In this document: piece by piece, positions 53,394 to 61,831 of the stretch
How positions within the stretch are numbered: position 1 is the stretch's first letter
How the letters are laid out: each line of letters opens with the position of its first letter
Origin: Pseudomonas sp. MWU13-2100
GTDB lineage: Bacteria > Pseudomonadota > Gammaproteobacteria > Pseudomonadales > Pseudomonadaceae
Length of the DNA stretch: 64,000 nt
Assembly (NCBI RefSeq): GCF_023242365.1
Contig: NZ_JALLIX010000005.1
Location: 124,001-188,000 of the forward strand
Reading direction: 5' to 3'
Notes under the pieces: generated by a model
Told to the model about the DNA's origin: nothing
Seen by the model: only the letters and a program-made list of their open reading frames with translations
Databases searched by the model: none
Made by a program: the position numbers and the translations under genes

Positions 53394-53471
53394 ACTGTGG
53401 GAGCGGAGCTTGCCCGCGAAAGGGCCCTCAGGTCCGCCAAAAGCTTCGCGGGCAAGCACCGCTCCCACAGG
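53394..53471. repeat. REP-type palindrome between argH-like and permease genes
   Basis: This is a class-A unit with arms CTGTGGGAGCGGAGCTTGCC and a mirrored GGCAAGCACCGCTCCCACAG, and a short loop region of about 30 bases. Confidence 0.85.
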
Positions 53472-53488
53472 TCTTGGTGTTAGCCTTG

Positions 53489-54916
53489 TTACACACGCAG
53501 GCCGGCATACTCGGCGGCCCATTGGTGCTGTGCCTGCAATGCGACTTTCAGCCGGGCGATCTGTTCGCGCACCTGTGCCGGTGCCGTTCCGCCCCAGCCG
53601 CTACGGGCGGCGATGGCTGCTTCCAGGGTCAGGCAGTCACGCACTTGCGGGGTCAGGCGCGGGTCGATCTCGGCCAGCAGCGTCGGGCTCGCTTCCCACA
53701 GTTCCAGGTCGCCGGCTTCGCAGGCCTTGACCAGCGCGCCGGTGATTTCATGGGCCTCCTTGAAGGGCACGCCGCGCACCGCCAGCCAGTCGGCAACTTC
53801 GGTCGCGAGGGTGAACCCCAAGGGCGCCTGGCGCCGCAGTTCCTCGACATTGACGGTCATGGTCGCGACCATCCCGGCCATGGCCGGCAGCACCAGCAGC
53901 AGAGTGTCGACACTGTCGAGCACGCCGTTCTTGTCTTCGCTCAGGTCGCGGTTGTAGGACAGCGGCAAGGACTTCAGGGTCGACAGCAGCCCGGTCAGGT
54001 TGCCGATCAGGCGCCCGGCCTTGCCCCGCGCCAGCTCGGCGATATCCGGGTTTTTCTTCTGCGGCATGATCGAACTGCCGGTGGCGTAGGCATCGTCCAG
54101 CGCCACCCAGCGGAACTGCCGGGACGACCACAGGCAGAACTCTTCGGCCAGGCGCGAGATATTGATCCCGAGCATGCTGGCGACAAACAGGAACTCGGCG
54201 ACATGGTCGCGGCTGGCCACCGCATCGATGGAGTTTTCACAGACGCCGCTGTAGCCCATTTCCCGCGCCGACTGCTGCGGCTGGCGGGCGATGGCCGAAC
54301 CGGCCATCGCCGCCGCGCCCAAGGGCGACAGCGCGGTGCGGGCATCCCAGTCCACCAGGCGCTGAACATCACGCAACATGGCCTGGGCGTGGGCCAGCAG
54401 GTGATGGGCGAACACGATCGGCTGCGCCTGCTGCAAGTGGGTGAAGCCGGGGCAGATGCTCTGCACATGCTGCTCGGCCTGCTCGACCAGCGCCTGTTGC
54501 AGGGCCAGGACTTCCACCGCCAGGGTGCGGACATGGTCACGCAGGAACAGGCGCAAGTCATTGGCGGTCTGGTCGTTGCGCGAACGTCCGGCGCGCAGCT
54601 TGCCGCCCAGGACGCCGAGGCGCTCGGTCAGCAGGCGCTCGATGAAGGTGTGCACGTCCTCGTCGTCGAGGGTCGGGGCGATACGGCCGGCGCGGAAATC
54701 CTCGCCGATGGAGTCCAGGGCCTCGACCATGCTTTGGGTTTCCTGCTCGTCGAGCAGGCCGGCCCGCTGCAGCTCGTGGGCATGGGCCCGGGACCCGGCG
54801 AGATCATAGGGGGTGAGGCGGAAATAGCGATCCGGGCAACGGGAGAGGGCGGCCAGGGCGGCGGATGGGCCGCTCTTGAAACGGGCCCCCCAGAGACGGT
54901 CGGTGGCTTGAGCCAT
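53489..54916 (-). CDS. Argininosuccinate-lyase-like enzyme
   Basis: This 475-residue aspartase/fumarase-superfamily lyase has all three family regions: GRSRNDQTANDL, PGFTHLQQAQP with the catalytic His, and the signature loop GSSIMPQKKNPD with the catalytic Ser. It should eliminate fumarate from a substituted aspartate such as argininosuccinate. Phrases such as LAPYDIAGSRAH-like (LTPYDLAGSRAHAHEL) and DIAELARGKAGRLIGNL recall actinobacterial ArgH sequences. The household argH of pseudomonads usually lies next to other genes, so this is probably a second, catabolic paralogue. EDDS lyase shows that ArgH relatives can act on other N-substituted aspartates. ATG 54916 is chosen. Confidence 0.85.
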   Translation of the reverse strand: MAQATDRLWGARFKSGPSAALAALSRCPDRYFRLTPYDLAGSRAHAHELQRAGLLDEQETQSMVEALDSIGEDFRAGRIAPTLDDEDVHTFIERLLTERLGVLGGKLRAGRSRNDQTANDLRLFLRDHVRTLAVEVLALQQALVEQAEQHVQSICPGFTHLQQAQPIVFAHHLLAHAQAMLRDVQRLVDWDARTALSPLGAAAMAGSAIARQPQQSAREMGYSGVCENSIDAVASRDHVAEFLFVASMLGINISRLAEEFCLWSSRQFRWVALDDAYATGSSIMPQKKNPDIAELARGKAGRLIGNLTGLLSTLKSLPLSYNRDLSEDKNGVLDSVDTLLLVLPAMAGMVATMTVNVEELRRQAPLGFTLATEVADWLAVRGVPFKEAHEITGALVKACEAGDLELWEASPTLLAEIDPRLTPQVRDCLTLEAAIAARSGWGGTAPAQVREQIARLKVALQAQHQWAAEYAGLRV

Positions 54917-55220
54917 TGTTGTTTTCCTCACGCAAATGATCGATTCGACACAGGACCGCCGCCAGCCATCCGCAGAGGGGCAGGGTCATGCAATATCAGG
55001 AGGGCAGTTACGAATCCTTGTAGATGCCGCCGCTCGACGCCGGTGACACCTACAAGTACAAAAGAATGGCTTTTACACGCTTGCAATCAGCGACTTGTGG
55101 CGGATTTGCAAAAAATATCGGTGGTTGCCAAGCCTGGTTTTCTGTGTTCATTATTATCGACCGGCGACGTTTTTGTTGTGGAGCCAAGCCTGTTGAATAT
55201 GCGGTTCGAGGTCAATAAGC
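54917..55220. other. Divergent regulatory region between argH-like and LysR genes
   Basis: These 304 bases have no gene. Two copies of the palindrome TTGCAA (55081-55086 and 55106-55111) lie 25 bases apart, a spacing on the same helix face that would suit a LysR-type tetramer. Otherwise nothing specific is seen. Confidence 0.4.
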
Positions 55221-56195
55221 ATGATGGAAACCCAGCTTTCCAATTCTGGAAACCCGGCGCCGAAACCCGGCCAGCGAGCGCCTTTGGCCCTCAGTGGACT
55301 GGACTTCAAATTACTCAAAGTGTTCAAGGCCGTGGTCGAGGCTGGAGGCTTCAGTGCGGCTCAAAATGAACTGAATGTGGGACTTGCCGCTATCAGCAAG
55401 CAGATTTCAGACCTGGAAATCCGTATTGGCATGCGCCTGTGTACCCGAGGGCGGGAGGGCTTTTGCCTGACCGAAGAGGGCAGCCTTGTGTATCAGGCGT
55501 CAATTGATTTGTTTGCCTCGGTCGACAACTTTCGCGACCGGCTTAGTTCCGCCCAGAACGAACTGATCGGCGACCTTAGTGTGGGCGTGGTGGACAATAC
55601 CATTTCAGACCTTAATTCACCCTTAGTTGCAGCGTTACGCAAAATCCATGATGAATCGCCGAAAGTAAGATTTCGCTTGCACGCGGCACAGTTGGATGAA
55701 GTTGAGCGAGGGGTGGTAGAGGGGCGTTATATTGCGGGCATAGTACCGGTTTATCAAAAAAGAGAAGAGTTCGATTATTTCACGCTCTATGAAGAACGCG
55801 CCGAAGCTTACTGTGCTGTCGGACACCCGCTGTTCGACTCGGACGACGTGCACAACAATGTCGAAGTGCTGCGTGAGCATCCGTTCGTCAACCATCGCTA
55901 TGCCATTCATCGCGACAAACTCGACTTTGTGAACTACGACAGCTTTTCCGCCTCGGCGTCCCAGGTGGAAGCCGTGGCGATGCTGGTCCAGACCGGACGT
56001 TTCCTGGGTTTCCTGCCACAGCACTATGCCGCGCCCTTGGTGGCCAAAGGCTTATTGCGGGCGCTGATGCCGGAGCGGGTCAGCTATAACACCCCCTTCA
56101 ATCTGATCCTGCGCCACAATACGACGCGCAGCCCGCTGGTCAAGGCTTTCGCCCAAGCCCTGGGGGTAGATCTGAAAGCGCCGTTGCAGGGGTAG
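55221..56195 (+). CDS. LysR-family regulator of the argH-like/ABC cluster
   Basis: This protein has 324 residues. The helix-turn-helix lies at about 27-85 (LDFKLLKVFKAVVEAGGFSA, then VGLAAISKQISDLEIRIG), and the effector domain follows (DLSVGVVDNTISDLNSPLV). An N-terminal extension of about 25 polar residues is unusual for the family. The gene is noticeably less GC-rich than its surroundings (for example GAAGTTGAGCGAGGGGTGG and TTATTTCACGC). It diverges from the argH-like gene and is its likely regulator. Confidence 0.9.
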   Translation: MMETQLSNSGNPAPKPGQRAPLALSGLDFKLLKVFKAVVEAGGFSAAQNELNVGLAAISKQISDLEIRIGMRLCTRGREGFCLTEEGSLVYQASIDLFASVDNFRDRLSSAQNELIGDLSVGVVDNTISDLNSPLVAALRKIHDESPKVRFRLHAAQLDEVERGVVEGRYIAGIVPVYQKREEFDYFTLYEERAEAYCAVGHPLFDSDDVHNNVEVLREHPFVNHRYAIHRDKLDFVNYDSFSASASQVEAVAMLVQTGRFLGFLPQHYAAPLVAKGLLRALMPERVSYNTPFNLILRHNTTRSPLVKAFAQALGVDLKAPLQG

Positions 56196-56471
56196 GGGCG
56201 GACCGAAGGCCGCGGTCCCGCCAACCCGCTTGCCCAATACCCGCTCATGGACTTCATTGTTGAGCAGCACGCTTTCAATCACCTGCCGAAAGCCGGGCTC
56301 GTTGGACAACGGGCCCTTGAGCGCCACCAGTGCATCGCGCAGTGCCATCAACTTGCTCAGCGGCGGTGCCGGGTTCGACGCGAGACCATTGCCGGGACTT
56401 GACCCGAGCTCGCCCGGGTTGCCCGTCTTGATGATGGCCGGCGGTAATGGGTCGCAATCTTCATCGGACAT
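56052..56471 (-). CDS. Possible hypothetical protein overlapping the LysR 3' end
   Basis: An open frame of 139 residues starts at ATG 56471 (MSDEDCDPLPPAIIKTG). Residues 1-90 have coding-like codon use and a helical segment (SKLMALRDALVALKGPLSNE, then PGFRQVIESVLLNNEVHERV). The last ~45 residues are antisense to the LysR gene (overlap 56052-56195), which is unusually long. Either a real short gene has lost its stop, or the overlap is genuine. The ribosome site is weak (AGAGAA). The function is unknown. Confidence 0.45.
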   Translation of the reverse strand: MSDEDCDPLPPAIIKTGNPGELGSSPGNGLASNPAPPLSKLMALRDALVALKGPLSNEPGFRQVIESVLLNNEVHERVLGKRVGGTAAFGPPLPLQRRFQIYPQGLGESLDQRAARRIVAQDQIEGGVIADPLRHQRPQ

Positions 56472-56731
56472 GACAGGTTCTCTACAGAATGTGTGCACTG
56501 CGTACGGAGAACACAGGGTAAAAAGCTCGACTTTTTTAGTCTAAGGCAGGCTCGGCGGGGTGCCAGTTATGAGCGAATTTTAATAGCCGTCATATTTACG
56601 GATATATACGTAGGAGCTTTCTAGAAAACCGCTCTGCTTGTAGGTAAAGCCCTCTTGATCAGCGGGAGGGGCCGTCAGCAAATGTAGGGCGCTTTAGAAT
56701 CGCCGGAGCTCGGCCAACTATCATCAGCGCG

Positions 56732-58009
56732 TCACTCCAGCAGCCGTACAAACCCTGGTTGTAAACCGAACACCTCGACGCCTTCCGGAGTCGCCTGACC
56801 GGTGGTGACCGCCACGCGCTTGACCGGCTGATCCACCGCCCCGCGGTATTCCACCACCAGTCCTCTATCGACGTGCTGGAGCGCCGCGGGCGGCAGCACG
56901 ATCGCCTGCTCGTTGCGATAGGTGATAATGGTCAGCCGGGCACTCATGCCCAGCCGGACCCGCTGCAACTGCTCCTTGCTCAGTTTCGGTACCGAGAGCG
57001 TCACCGGGAACTGTGCGCTGCCGCCTGGCGCATCGCTGGGCAGCGCCAGGCTGCTGACGATGTCGACGGCACCGTCGAGGCGCACACCATCGAAACCGTC
57101 CCCGAGGATCTCGACACTCTGGCCTTGATGCAGCTGGTTGATGTCCAGTTCCGACACCTTGCTGACGATCTTCAGCTGTTCGATATTGGCCAGGCCGAAC
57201 AACACCTGGCCCTGGGTGACCCGGCTACCGTTCTGCACCGGCCCGGAACCGGTGGCTGTCGAGCCTGGCGGGCTGGTCGCCCCGGGCGCAGGCACGACAA
57301 TACCGGCAAACGGTGCCAACACATTTTTTTCCGCAAGCAGGGTGCGCAAGGCTTCGTATTTGACCGTGGCATTGGTCAGCTCCATATCCGCGATCTGGCG
57401 ATATTCACCCTTGCCCTGCTCGAGGGCCTGTTGCAGATCACCCTGAGCTGCCTGTAGATCCAGGCGCTGGGTTTGTAGCTGCTGTTGCAGATCATCCAAC
57501 TCGCTGCGGGCGATAATGCCGCGCTGGAACAGGGTCTGGCTTTCGCGCAGCTTGCGCTCGTTGTTGCCGACGGACATTTCCGCCGCCCGGAGTGAACGTC
57601 GGGAGCGGGCCACCTGCTGGCTGTTGCTCCAGTCCTGCAACTCCTGAACGGCGCGGCGCGCCTTGAGCTGGGCGGACAAGGCGTCACGCAGCTGGATTTC
57701 CAGTAGCGCCGGGTCCATCTGCAGCAGTGTCTGCCCGGGCTCGACCCGCTGTCCCTGTTCCACCAGCACGGCGCGAACATTGCCGTCGAAGGGCGCGGTC
57801 AGGGTGATGGTCTTCTGCGGCTCGATCTTGCCCACCAGACCAATCTGATGGACCAGCGGGGCGGCCTGCACGGGTATCCACTGGCCGTTCTTCGGCTGAT
57901 CGGCGGCGGGGGCGCGATAGTCGATCACCGCGGCGGCGGCCACGACCACCAGGCCCAGTGCGCCGCTTTGCAGCCAGCGTTTGCGGCGGGTCGTTCTGTC
58001 AGTAGTCAT
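56732..58009 (-). CDS. Periplasmic adaptor (HlyD/MacA-like) of an ABC exporter
   Basis: This 425-residue adaptor has an N-terminal anchor (ALGLVVVAAAAVIDYRAPA), a lipoyl half-motif GLVGKIEPQKTITLTAPFDG, a long coiled hairpin (about 100-220) and beta-barrel domains. It would link the inner-membrane ABC permease to the TolC-like protein. It overlaps the outer-membrane factor gene by 11 bases and is the last of the four-gene operon. Confidence 0.88.
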   Translation of the reverse strand: MTTDRTTRRKRWLQSGALGLVVVAAAAVIDYRAPAADQPKNGQWIPVQAAPLVHQIGLVGKIEPQKTITLTAPFDGNVRAVLVEQGQRVEPGQTLLQMDPALLEIQLRDALSAQLKARRAVQELQDWSNSQQVARSRRSLRAAEMSVGNNERKLRESQTLFQRGIIARSELDDLQQQLQTQRLDLQAAQGDLQQALEQGKGEYRQIADMELTNATVKYEALRTLLAEKNVLAPFAGIVVPAPGATSPPGSTATGSGPVQNGSRVTQGQVLFGLANIEQLKIVSKVSELDINQLHQGQSVEILGDGFDGVRLDGAVDIVSSLALPSDAPGGSAQFPVTLSVPKLSKEQLQRVRLGMSARLTIITYRNEQAIVLPPAALQHVDRGLVVEYRGAVDQPVKRVAVTTGQATPEGVEVFGLQPGFVRLLE

Positions 58010-59489
58010 TGAGTGCAATGTCCCAGCTCTCCAGAGTCATGCCCAGGGTCAGATCCAACTGGGTCTGGGCGTTCAGATAGGCAATCAGTGCATTGAGCCG
58101 GGCGTTTTCGGCGTTACGCAGGTCGCCTTCGTAGCTCAGGACCTGGAAGTTGCTGGAGCGGCCGGCACTGAGCTTTTCCCGCTCGATATCCAGCTTGCGC
58201 CGGGACAGGTCGACCGCGCGCTGGGCTATCTCGTATTGTCGCCAGCGAGTGCCCAGGTCGCGCACCACGTCATTGACGTTGCGCTCCAGGGCCTGCTTGG
58301 CGTCGGCGAGAATGATCTGCTGATTCTCGACATCGACGCGGGCATGCACTTCGGCCTGACGCGTACTGAGATCGCCGATGGGAATCTGCACCTGTACGCC
58401 GGCGTAGCTGTCCCAGCGGCGGCTGCCCACATTACCCATGTCATTGTCGGTGCGATCGCGAATCTGATTGGCCCCGGCGACCAGCGACACATCCCAACGG
58501 CCCTGGTCCTTGGCGATCACCAGGTTCAGGTCGGCCTGCTGGCTACCCAGCAAGGACGCCAGGTAATCCGGCTGCTGGACCTGGGCCACGCGAAAGGCGT
58601 CCTGCTTGTCGATATTGATCCGGTTGGCTTCCAGCGCCTCGGTGGCGTGGATCGGCGTGGACAGGTCGAGGGCCAGCAGGCGCAACAGCGACAGGCGATT
58701 GATATCCACCTGGTTGCGGGCTTCCTCGACGCCCAGTTCCTGGGTGGCGATATCGGCTTCGGTCTGGACGATTTCGAACTCGGCCATGCGTCCCGCGGCG
58801 ATCAGCGCCTTGTTCACGTCCAGCAGGGCATAAGCGCGCTTGAGCGCGTCCTGGGTAATGGTCAGTTGCTCCTGGGACCTGAGTACTTCCCGGTAGGCGG
58901 TGATGATGTCGCTGATGGTCCGCGCGACGTTGGACTTGAGGCTCAGGCGGTTGACCTGCTCGGCGATCCGCGCCACCCGCAGCGGCGCTGTGGTCACATC
59001 CCAGCCAGCGCCCCGCAGCAGCGGCTGGATGATCGCCAGGTCGAGGCCATCGCTGCGATAACGACCGGCGATATCGGCGTTGGTCAGTTGCCGGGTCCAG
59101 CCCATGCTCAGGCGCGTGCCGTACTCGCTGAGCAGGCTGGTGGTCGGCGAGAGGCTGGCATTGCGCGAGCTGTCCCGGGATCCTCGGTTCGCCTGATAGG
59201 TGCCACTGATCAGCAGCTTGGGATTGAACACATCTTCAGAAACCCGCAAGTCGAACTTCTGCGCGATCCGTTGCAGGTACGCGCTGCGGATGCCGCGGTT
59301 GTTGCGTAACCCCAGGTACACCGCGTCCCCCAGGGTCAGGTCGGTGCTTTGCTGGCTCAACAGCACACCGCGGGCCTGGTTGCTGCGCAGGCTCGGCGCC
59401 GACGGCTGGCCGACCAGATCGTCGGCGCCCAGCGCCGGGAAGCCCGACAGGCAGAGCAGCAGCGCCATCCATGGCCGGGGTCTATTCAT
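57999..59489 (-). CDS. TolC-like outer-membrane efflux protein
   Basis: This 496-residue protein has a signal peptide (MALLLCLSGFPALGA) and no lipobox Cys. Two OEP repeats with long helices are visible (LGVEEARNQVDINRLSLLRL, then LSRRKLDIEREKLSAGRSSN). The start at ATG 59489 overlaps the permease stop (59482) by eight bases. The frame remains open to 59633, but the upstream part is antisense-like and Cys/Trp-rich. Confidence 0.88.
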   Translation of the reverse strand: MNRPRPWMALLLCLSGFPALGADDLVGQPSAPSLRSNQARGVLLSQQSTDLTLGDAVYLGLRNNRGIRSAYLQRIAQKFDLRVSEDVFNPKLLISGTYQANRGSRDSSRNASLSPTTSLLSEYGTRLSMGWTRQLTNADIAGRYRSDGLDLAIIQPLLRGAGWDVTTAPLRVARIAEQVNRLSLKSNVARTISDIITAYREVLRSQEQLTITQDALKRAYALLDVNKALIAAGRMAEFEIVQTEADIATQELGVEEARNQVDINRLSLLRLLALDLSTPIHATEALEANRINIDKQDAFRVAQVQQPDYLASLLGSQQADLNLVIAKDQGRWDVSLVAGANQIRDRTDNDMGNVGSRRWDSYAGVQVQIPIGDLSTRQAEVHARVDVENQQIILADAKQALERNVNDVVRDLGTRWRQYEIAQRAVDLSRRKLDIEREKLSAGRSSNFQVLSYEGDLRNAENARLNALIAYLNAQTQLDLTLGMTLESWDIALNDY

Positions 59490-60681
59490 CGCGCAGGGCC
59501 TCCACCGGTTGCAGTCGTGATGCTGAAATCGCCGGATAGAGGCCAAAAAACAGCCCCACCAGCAGGGTGCTACCGACCCCCAATGGCAGCGACAGCACCG
59601 CCAGGGAAAATTGCCAACCGGACATCCGCGCATACAGGTAGGCCGCCGTCGTGCCGAGCAGCGCGCCGGATAACGCGCCGACGGCGGTCAGGGTGAGCGC
59701 CTCGAGGAGAAACAGGTTGCGGATATCCTTGCGCCGCGCCCCCAGGGCCATGCGCACACCGATCTCCCGGCGGCGCTCGGAGACGTTCATCAGCATCACA
59801 TTCATCACTCCGACACCGCCACCGACCAGGGAGATGCCGCCGAGGGCCATCAGCAGGTAACCGAAGGTCCGGCTTTGCCGGGTCATGCCGTCGATCATCT
59901 GTTGTGGCACCTGGACCTCGACCTCGCGCGCCCTGAGAGTCTGTTTCAAGGTCCGGGTCAAGGCATCGGCGAGCTGATTGGTGTCCTGGCCGGGGGCAAC
60001 CCGCACGATGAGGTTGCTGATCTGCGGGTTGCTCATGACCCGCCGCAGGCCTTCAAGGGGCAGAAACAGCGAGTCGTCGGCCTGCACCGGAATCAGGATG
60101 GCCGCCGGTTGGCTGCGGACGATACCGATCACCTGGAACAGGTAGTCGTCAATGCGGATACGCTCGCCCAGGCGCAGCGGATCGCCGGGCTTGCCCAACG
60201 CCTGGGCGATTTTGTGCCCGACCACGACATAGGTTTCGCCGTGATCGAAGTCGGAGATAAAGCGCCCTTCATCCAGTTGCAGGCGCATGGCGCCCATCAA
60301 CTGTTCAGTGCTGCCCACCAGATTGGCGTTGGTGGTGCGCCCGTGAAACACCACCGCGCTGCTGGACAGGGTAATCGGTGCAATGTACAGCAGGCCCGGT
60401 AGCGCCTTGCTCAAAGACAGAACATCGAGGCTCGCCGGCATCGGTGTGCGCGTGTCGGCATTGCCGGGAAACTGCACCGACAGTGTGTCGGTGCCCATGT
60501 CCTTGAAGATGGCCGAGGCTTCCTGGGCCGCGTTGTGACCGATATTGAGCAGGGCGATCACCGATGAGCTGCCGATGACAATCCCCAGCAAGGCCAGGAG
60601 CGAGCGTCGCCCCAGCGTCCGCAGACTGACAAAGGCTTCGTGGAACAACTGGCTGGCACTTTGTTCGACCTGCACGCTCAT
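59482..60681 (-). CDS. MacB-type ABC exporter permease
   Basis: This 399-residue FtsX/MacB-fold protein has an N-terminal helix (SLLALLGIVIGSSSVIALL), a large periplasmic domain (about 45-270) and three C-terminal helices, with GVGVMNVMLMNVSERRREIG and RMALGARRKDIRNLFL diagnostic of the family. Unlike E. coli MacB, the ATPase is a separate protein. Overlaps of four to eight bases join it to both neighbours. Confidence 0.92.
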   Translation of the reverse strand: MSVQVEQSASQLFHEAFVSLRTLGRRSLLALLGIVIGSSSVIALLNIGHNAAQEASAIFKDMGTDTLSVQFPGNADTRTPMPASLDVLSLSKALPGLLYIAPITLSSSAVVFHGRTTNANLVGSTEQLMGAMRLQLDEGRFISDFDHGETYVVVGHKIAQALGKPGDPLRLGERIRIDDYLFQVIGIVRSQPAAILIPVQADDSLFLPLEGLRRVMSNPQISNLIVRVAPGQDTNQLADALTRTLKQTLRAREVEVQVPQQMIDGMTRQSRTFGYLLMALGGISLVGGGVGVMNVMLMNVSERRREIGVRMALGARRKDIRNLFLLEALTLTAVGALSGALLGTTAAYLYARMSGWQFSLAVLSLPLGVGSTLLVGLFFGLYPAISASRLQPVEALRDE

Positions 60682-61382
60682 GCCGGGCAGGCCTCGTATA
60701 CCACACCGTTGTGCACCCGGATCTGCCGCCCCAGGCGCTGGGCGATCTGCGGGTCGTGGGTGACGATGACCAGCGTGACCTGGCGGACATGATTGAGCTC
60801 CAGCAACAGATCCATGATTTCCCTGGCGGTGCTGCTGTCGAGGTTGCCGGTGGGTTCGTCGGCGAGGATCACCGATGGTTCGCCCACCAGTGCCCGGGCA
60901 ATCGCCACCCGCTGGCGCTGGCCGCCGGAGAGGTCGGCGGGGCGATGGTGCGCGCGCTCCTCCAGGCCGACCTGTTCAAGCATGGCCATGGCCCGCGTCA
61001 GCGATTCGCCGCGGGGGATACCACGATAACTCAAGGGCAGGGCGACATTGTCCAGGGCACTGAGGCGCGCCAGCAGGTTGAAGCTCTGGAAGACAAAACC
61101 GATCTGCTGGTTGCGAATCGCCGCCAACTGGTCGGGGCTGGCGCGGAAAATATCATGGCCGGCAAAGCGATAGTGGCCGCCGTCAGGCAGGTCGAGCAGG
61201 CCGAGGATATTGAGCAGGGTGCTTTTACCCGAGCCGGAAGCGCCGAGAATCGCGCAACTTTCACCGACCTCGATGGACAGCGAGACATTGTCGAGAATGG
61301 TGAGGGTTTGCTCGGCGAGGCGATAACGCTTGCCGATGCCTTGCAGGGAGATGAAGCCTTCGTGAGCAATCGTGTCTGTCAT
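60678..61382 (-). CDS. ABC exporter ATPase, LolD/MacB type
   Basis: This ATPase has 234 residues with Walker [13 protein letters not shown], signature LSGGQRQR, Walker [14 protein letters not shown] and switch His [14 protein letters not shown]. It is the first gene of the minus-strand exporter operon. MacAB-like systems export macrolides, lipopeptides, siderophores or toxins; the substrate here is open. Confidence 0.92.
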   Translation of the reverse strand: MTDTIAHEGFISLQGIGKRYRLAEQTLTILDNVSLSIEVGESCAILGASGSGKSTLLNILGLLDLPDGGHYRFAGHDIFRASPDQLAAIRNQQIGFVFQSFNLLARLSALDNVALPLSYRGIPRGESLTRAMAMLEQVGLEERAHHRPADLSGGQRQRVAIARALVGEPSVILADEPTGNLDSSTAREIMDLLLELNHVRQVTLVIVTHDPQIAQRLGRQIRVHNGVVYEACPA

Positions 61383-61831
61383 CGCTGATCGCGCCGGCCG
61401 GCTCGACCTGGCAGGAACCTCCGACCCGAACGTGGTGTGGGCGCTCAGGCGGTTCTCGGGGCAGGGACGAGCACAGGGTTTATTTTATTATTTTAAAAAA
61501 TTTTTTGAATAGTAGCCGTGATCTTGGGGGGGCGCTAGCCGCCCGGTTCTTGCAAGGCCACGACATCTCAAGCTGGGTTTTGTGACAACTGGATACAGTT
61601 TGTTGGCCAGTCGCTGCGCGCCGCACGGGTTGCGAGCGCTAGCCTTGCTCACAAGGGGGCGCCAACGGTGTCCTTTTTGAAAGCAAATGGAATGGTTTTC
61701 AAATACCCGATAAGGACTGTCCCCGGCGTAGAGGCTTGCTTTCAAAGGTTTTCACGGGTATAAAAAATCAAATTTATTTTTAAAACGCTGTTCGTCCGAG
61801 CAGATTTTAACCCCGCAAAGGCTCCTCACAT
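61383..61831. other. Divergent intergenic region between exporter operon and TetR gene
   Basis: These 449 bases have no supportable gene. 61478-61512 and 61760-61800 are very AT-rich (TTTATTTTATTATTTTAAAA and AAAATCAAATTTATTTTTAA). A frame of 85 codons at 61488-61745 on the minus strand has no ribosome site and is rejected. Promoters for both directions are expected here, and the AT-rich tracts are good targets for MvaT/MvaU silencing. Confidence 0.45.

Noticed and set aside
53474..55369. A 631-codon open frame on the plus strand
   Set aside because: It is antisense to the argH-like gene, Gly/Gln/Arg-rich with no family features, and arises from the high GC third positions of the real gene.
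61488..61745. An 85-codon minus-strand frame between exporter and TetR genes
   Set aside because: No ribosome site, AT-rich end, and codon use unlike that of the genome.
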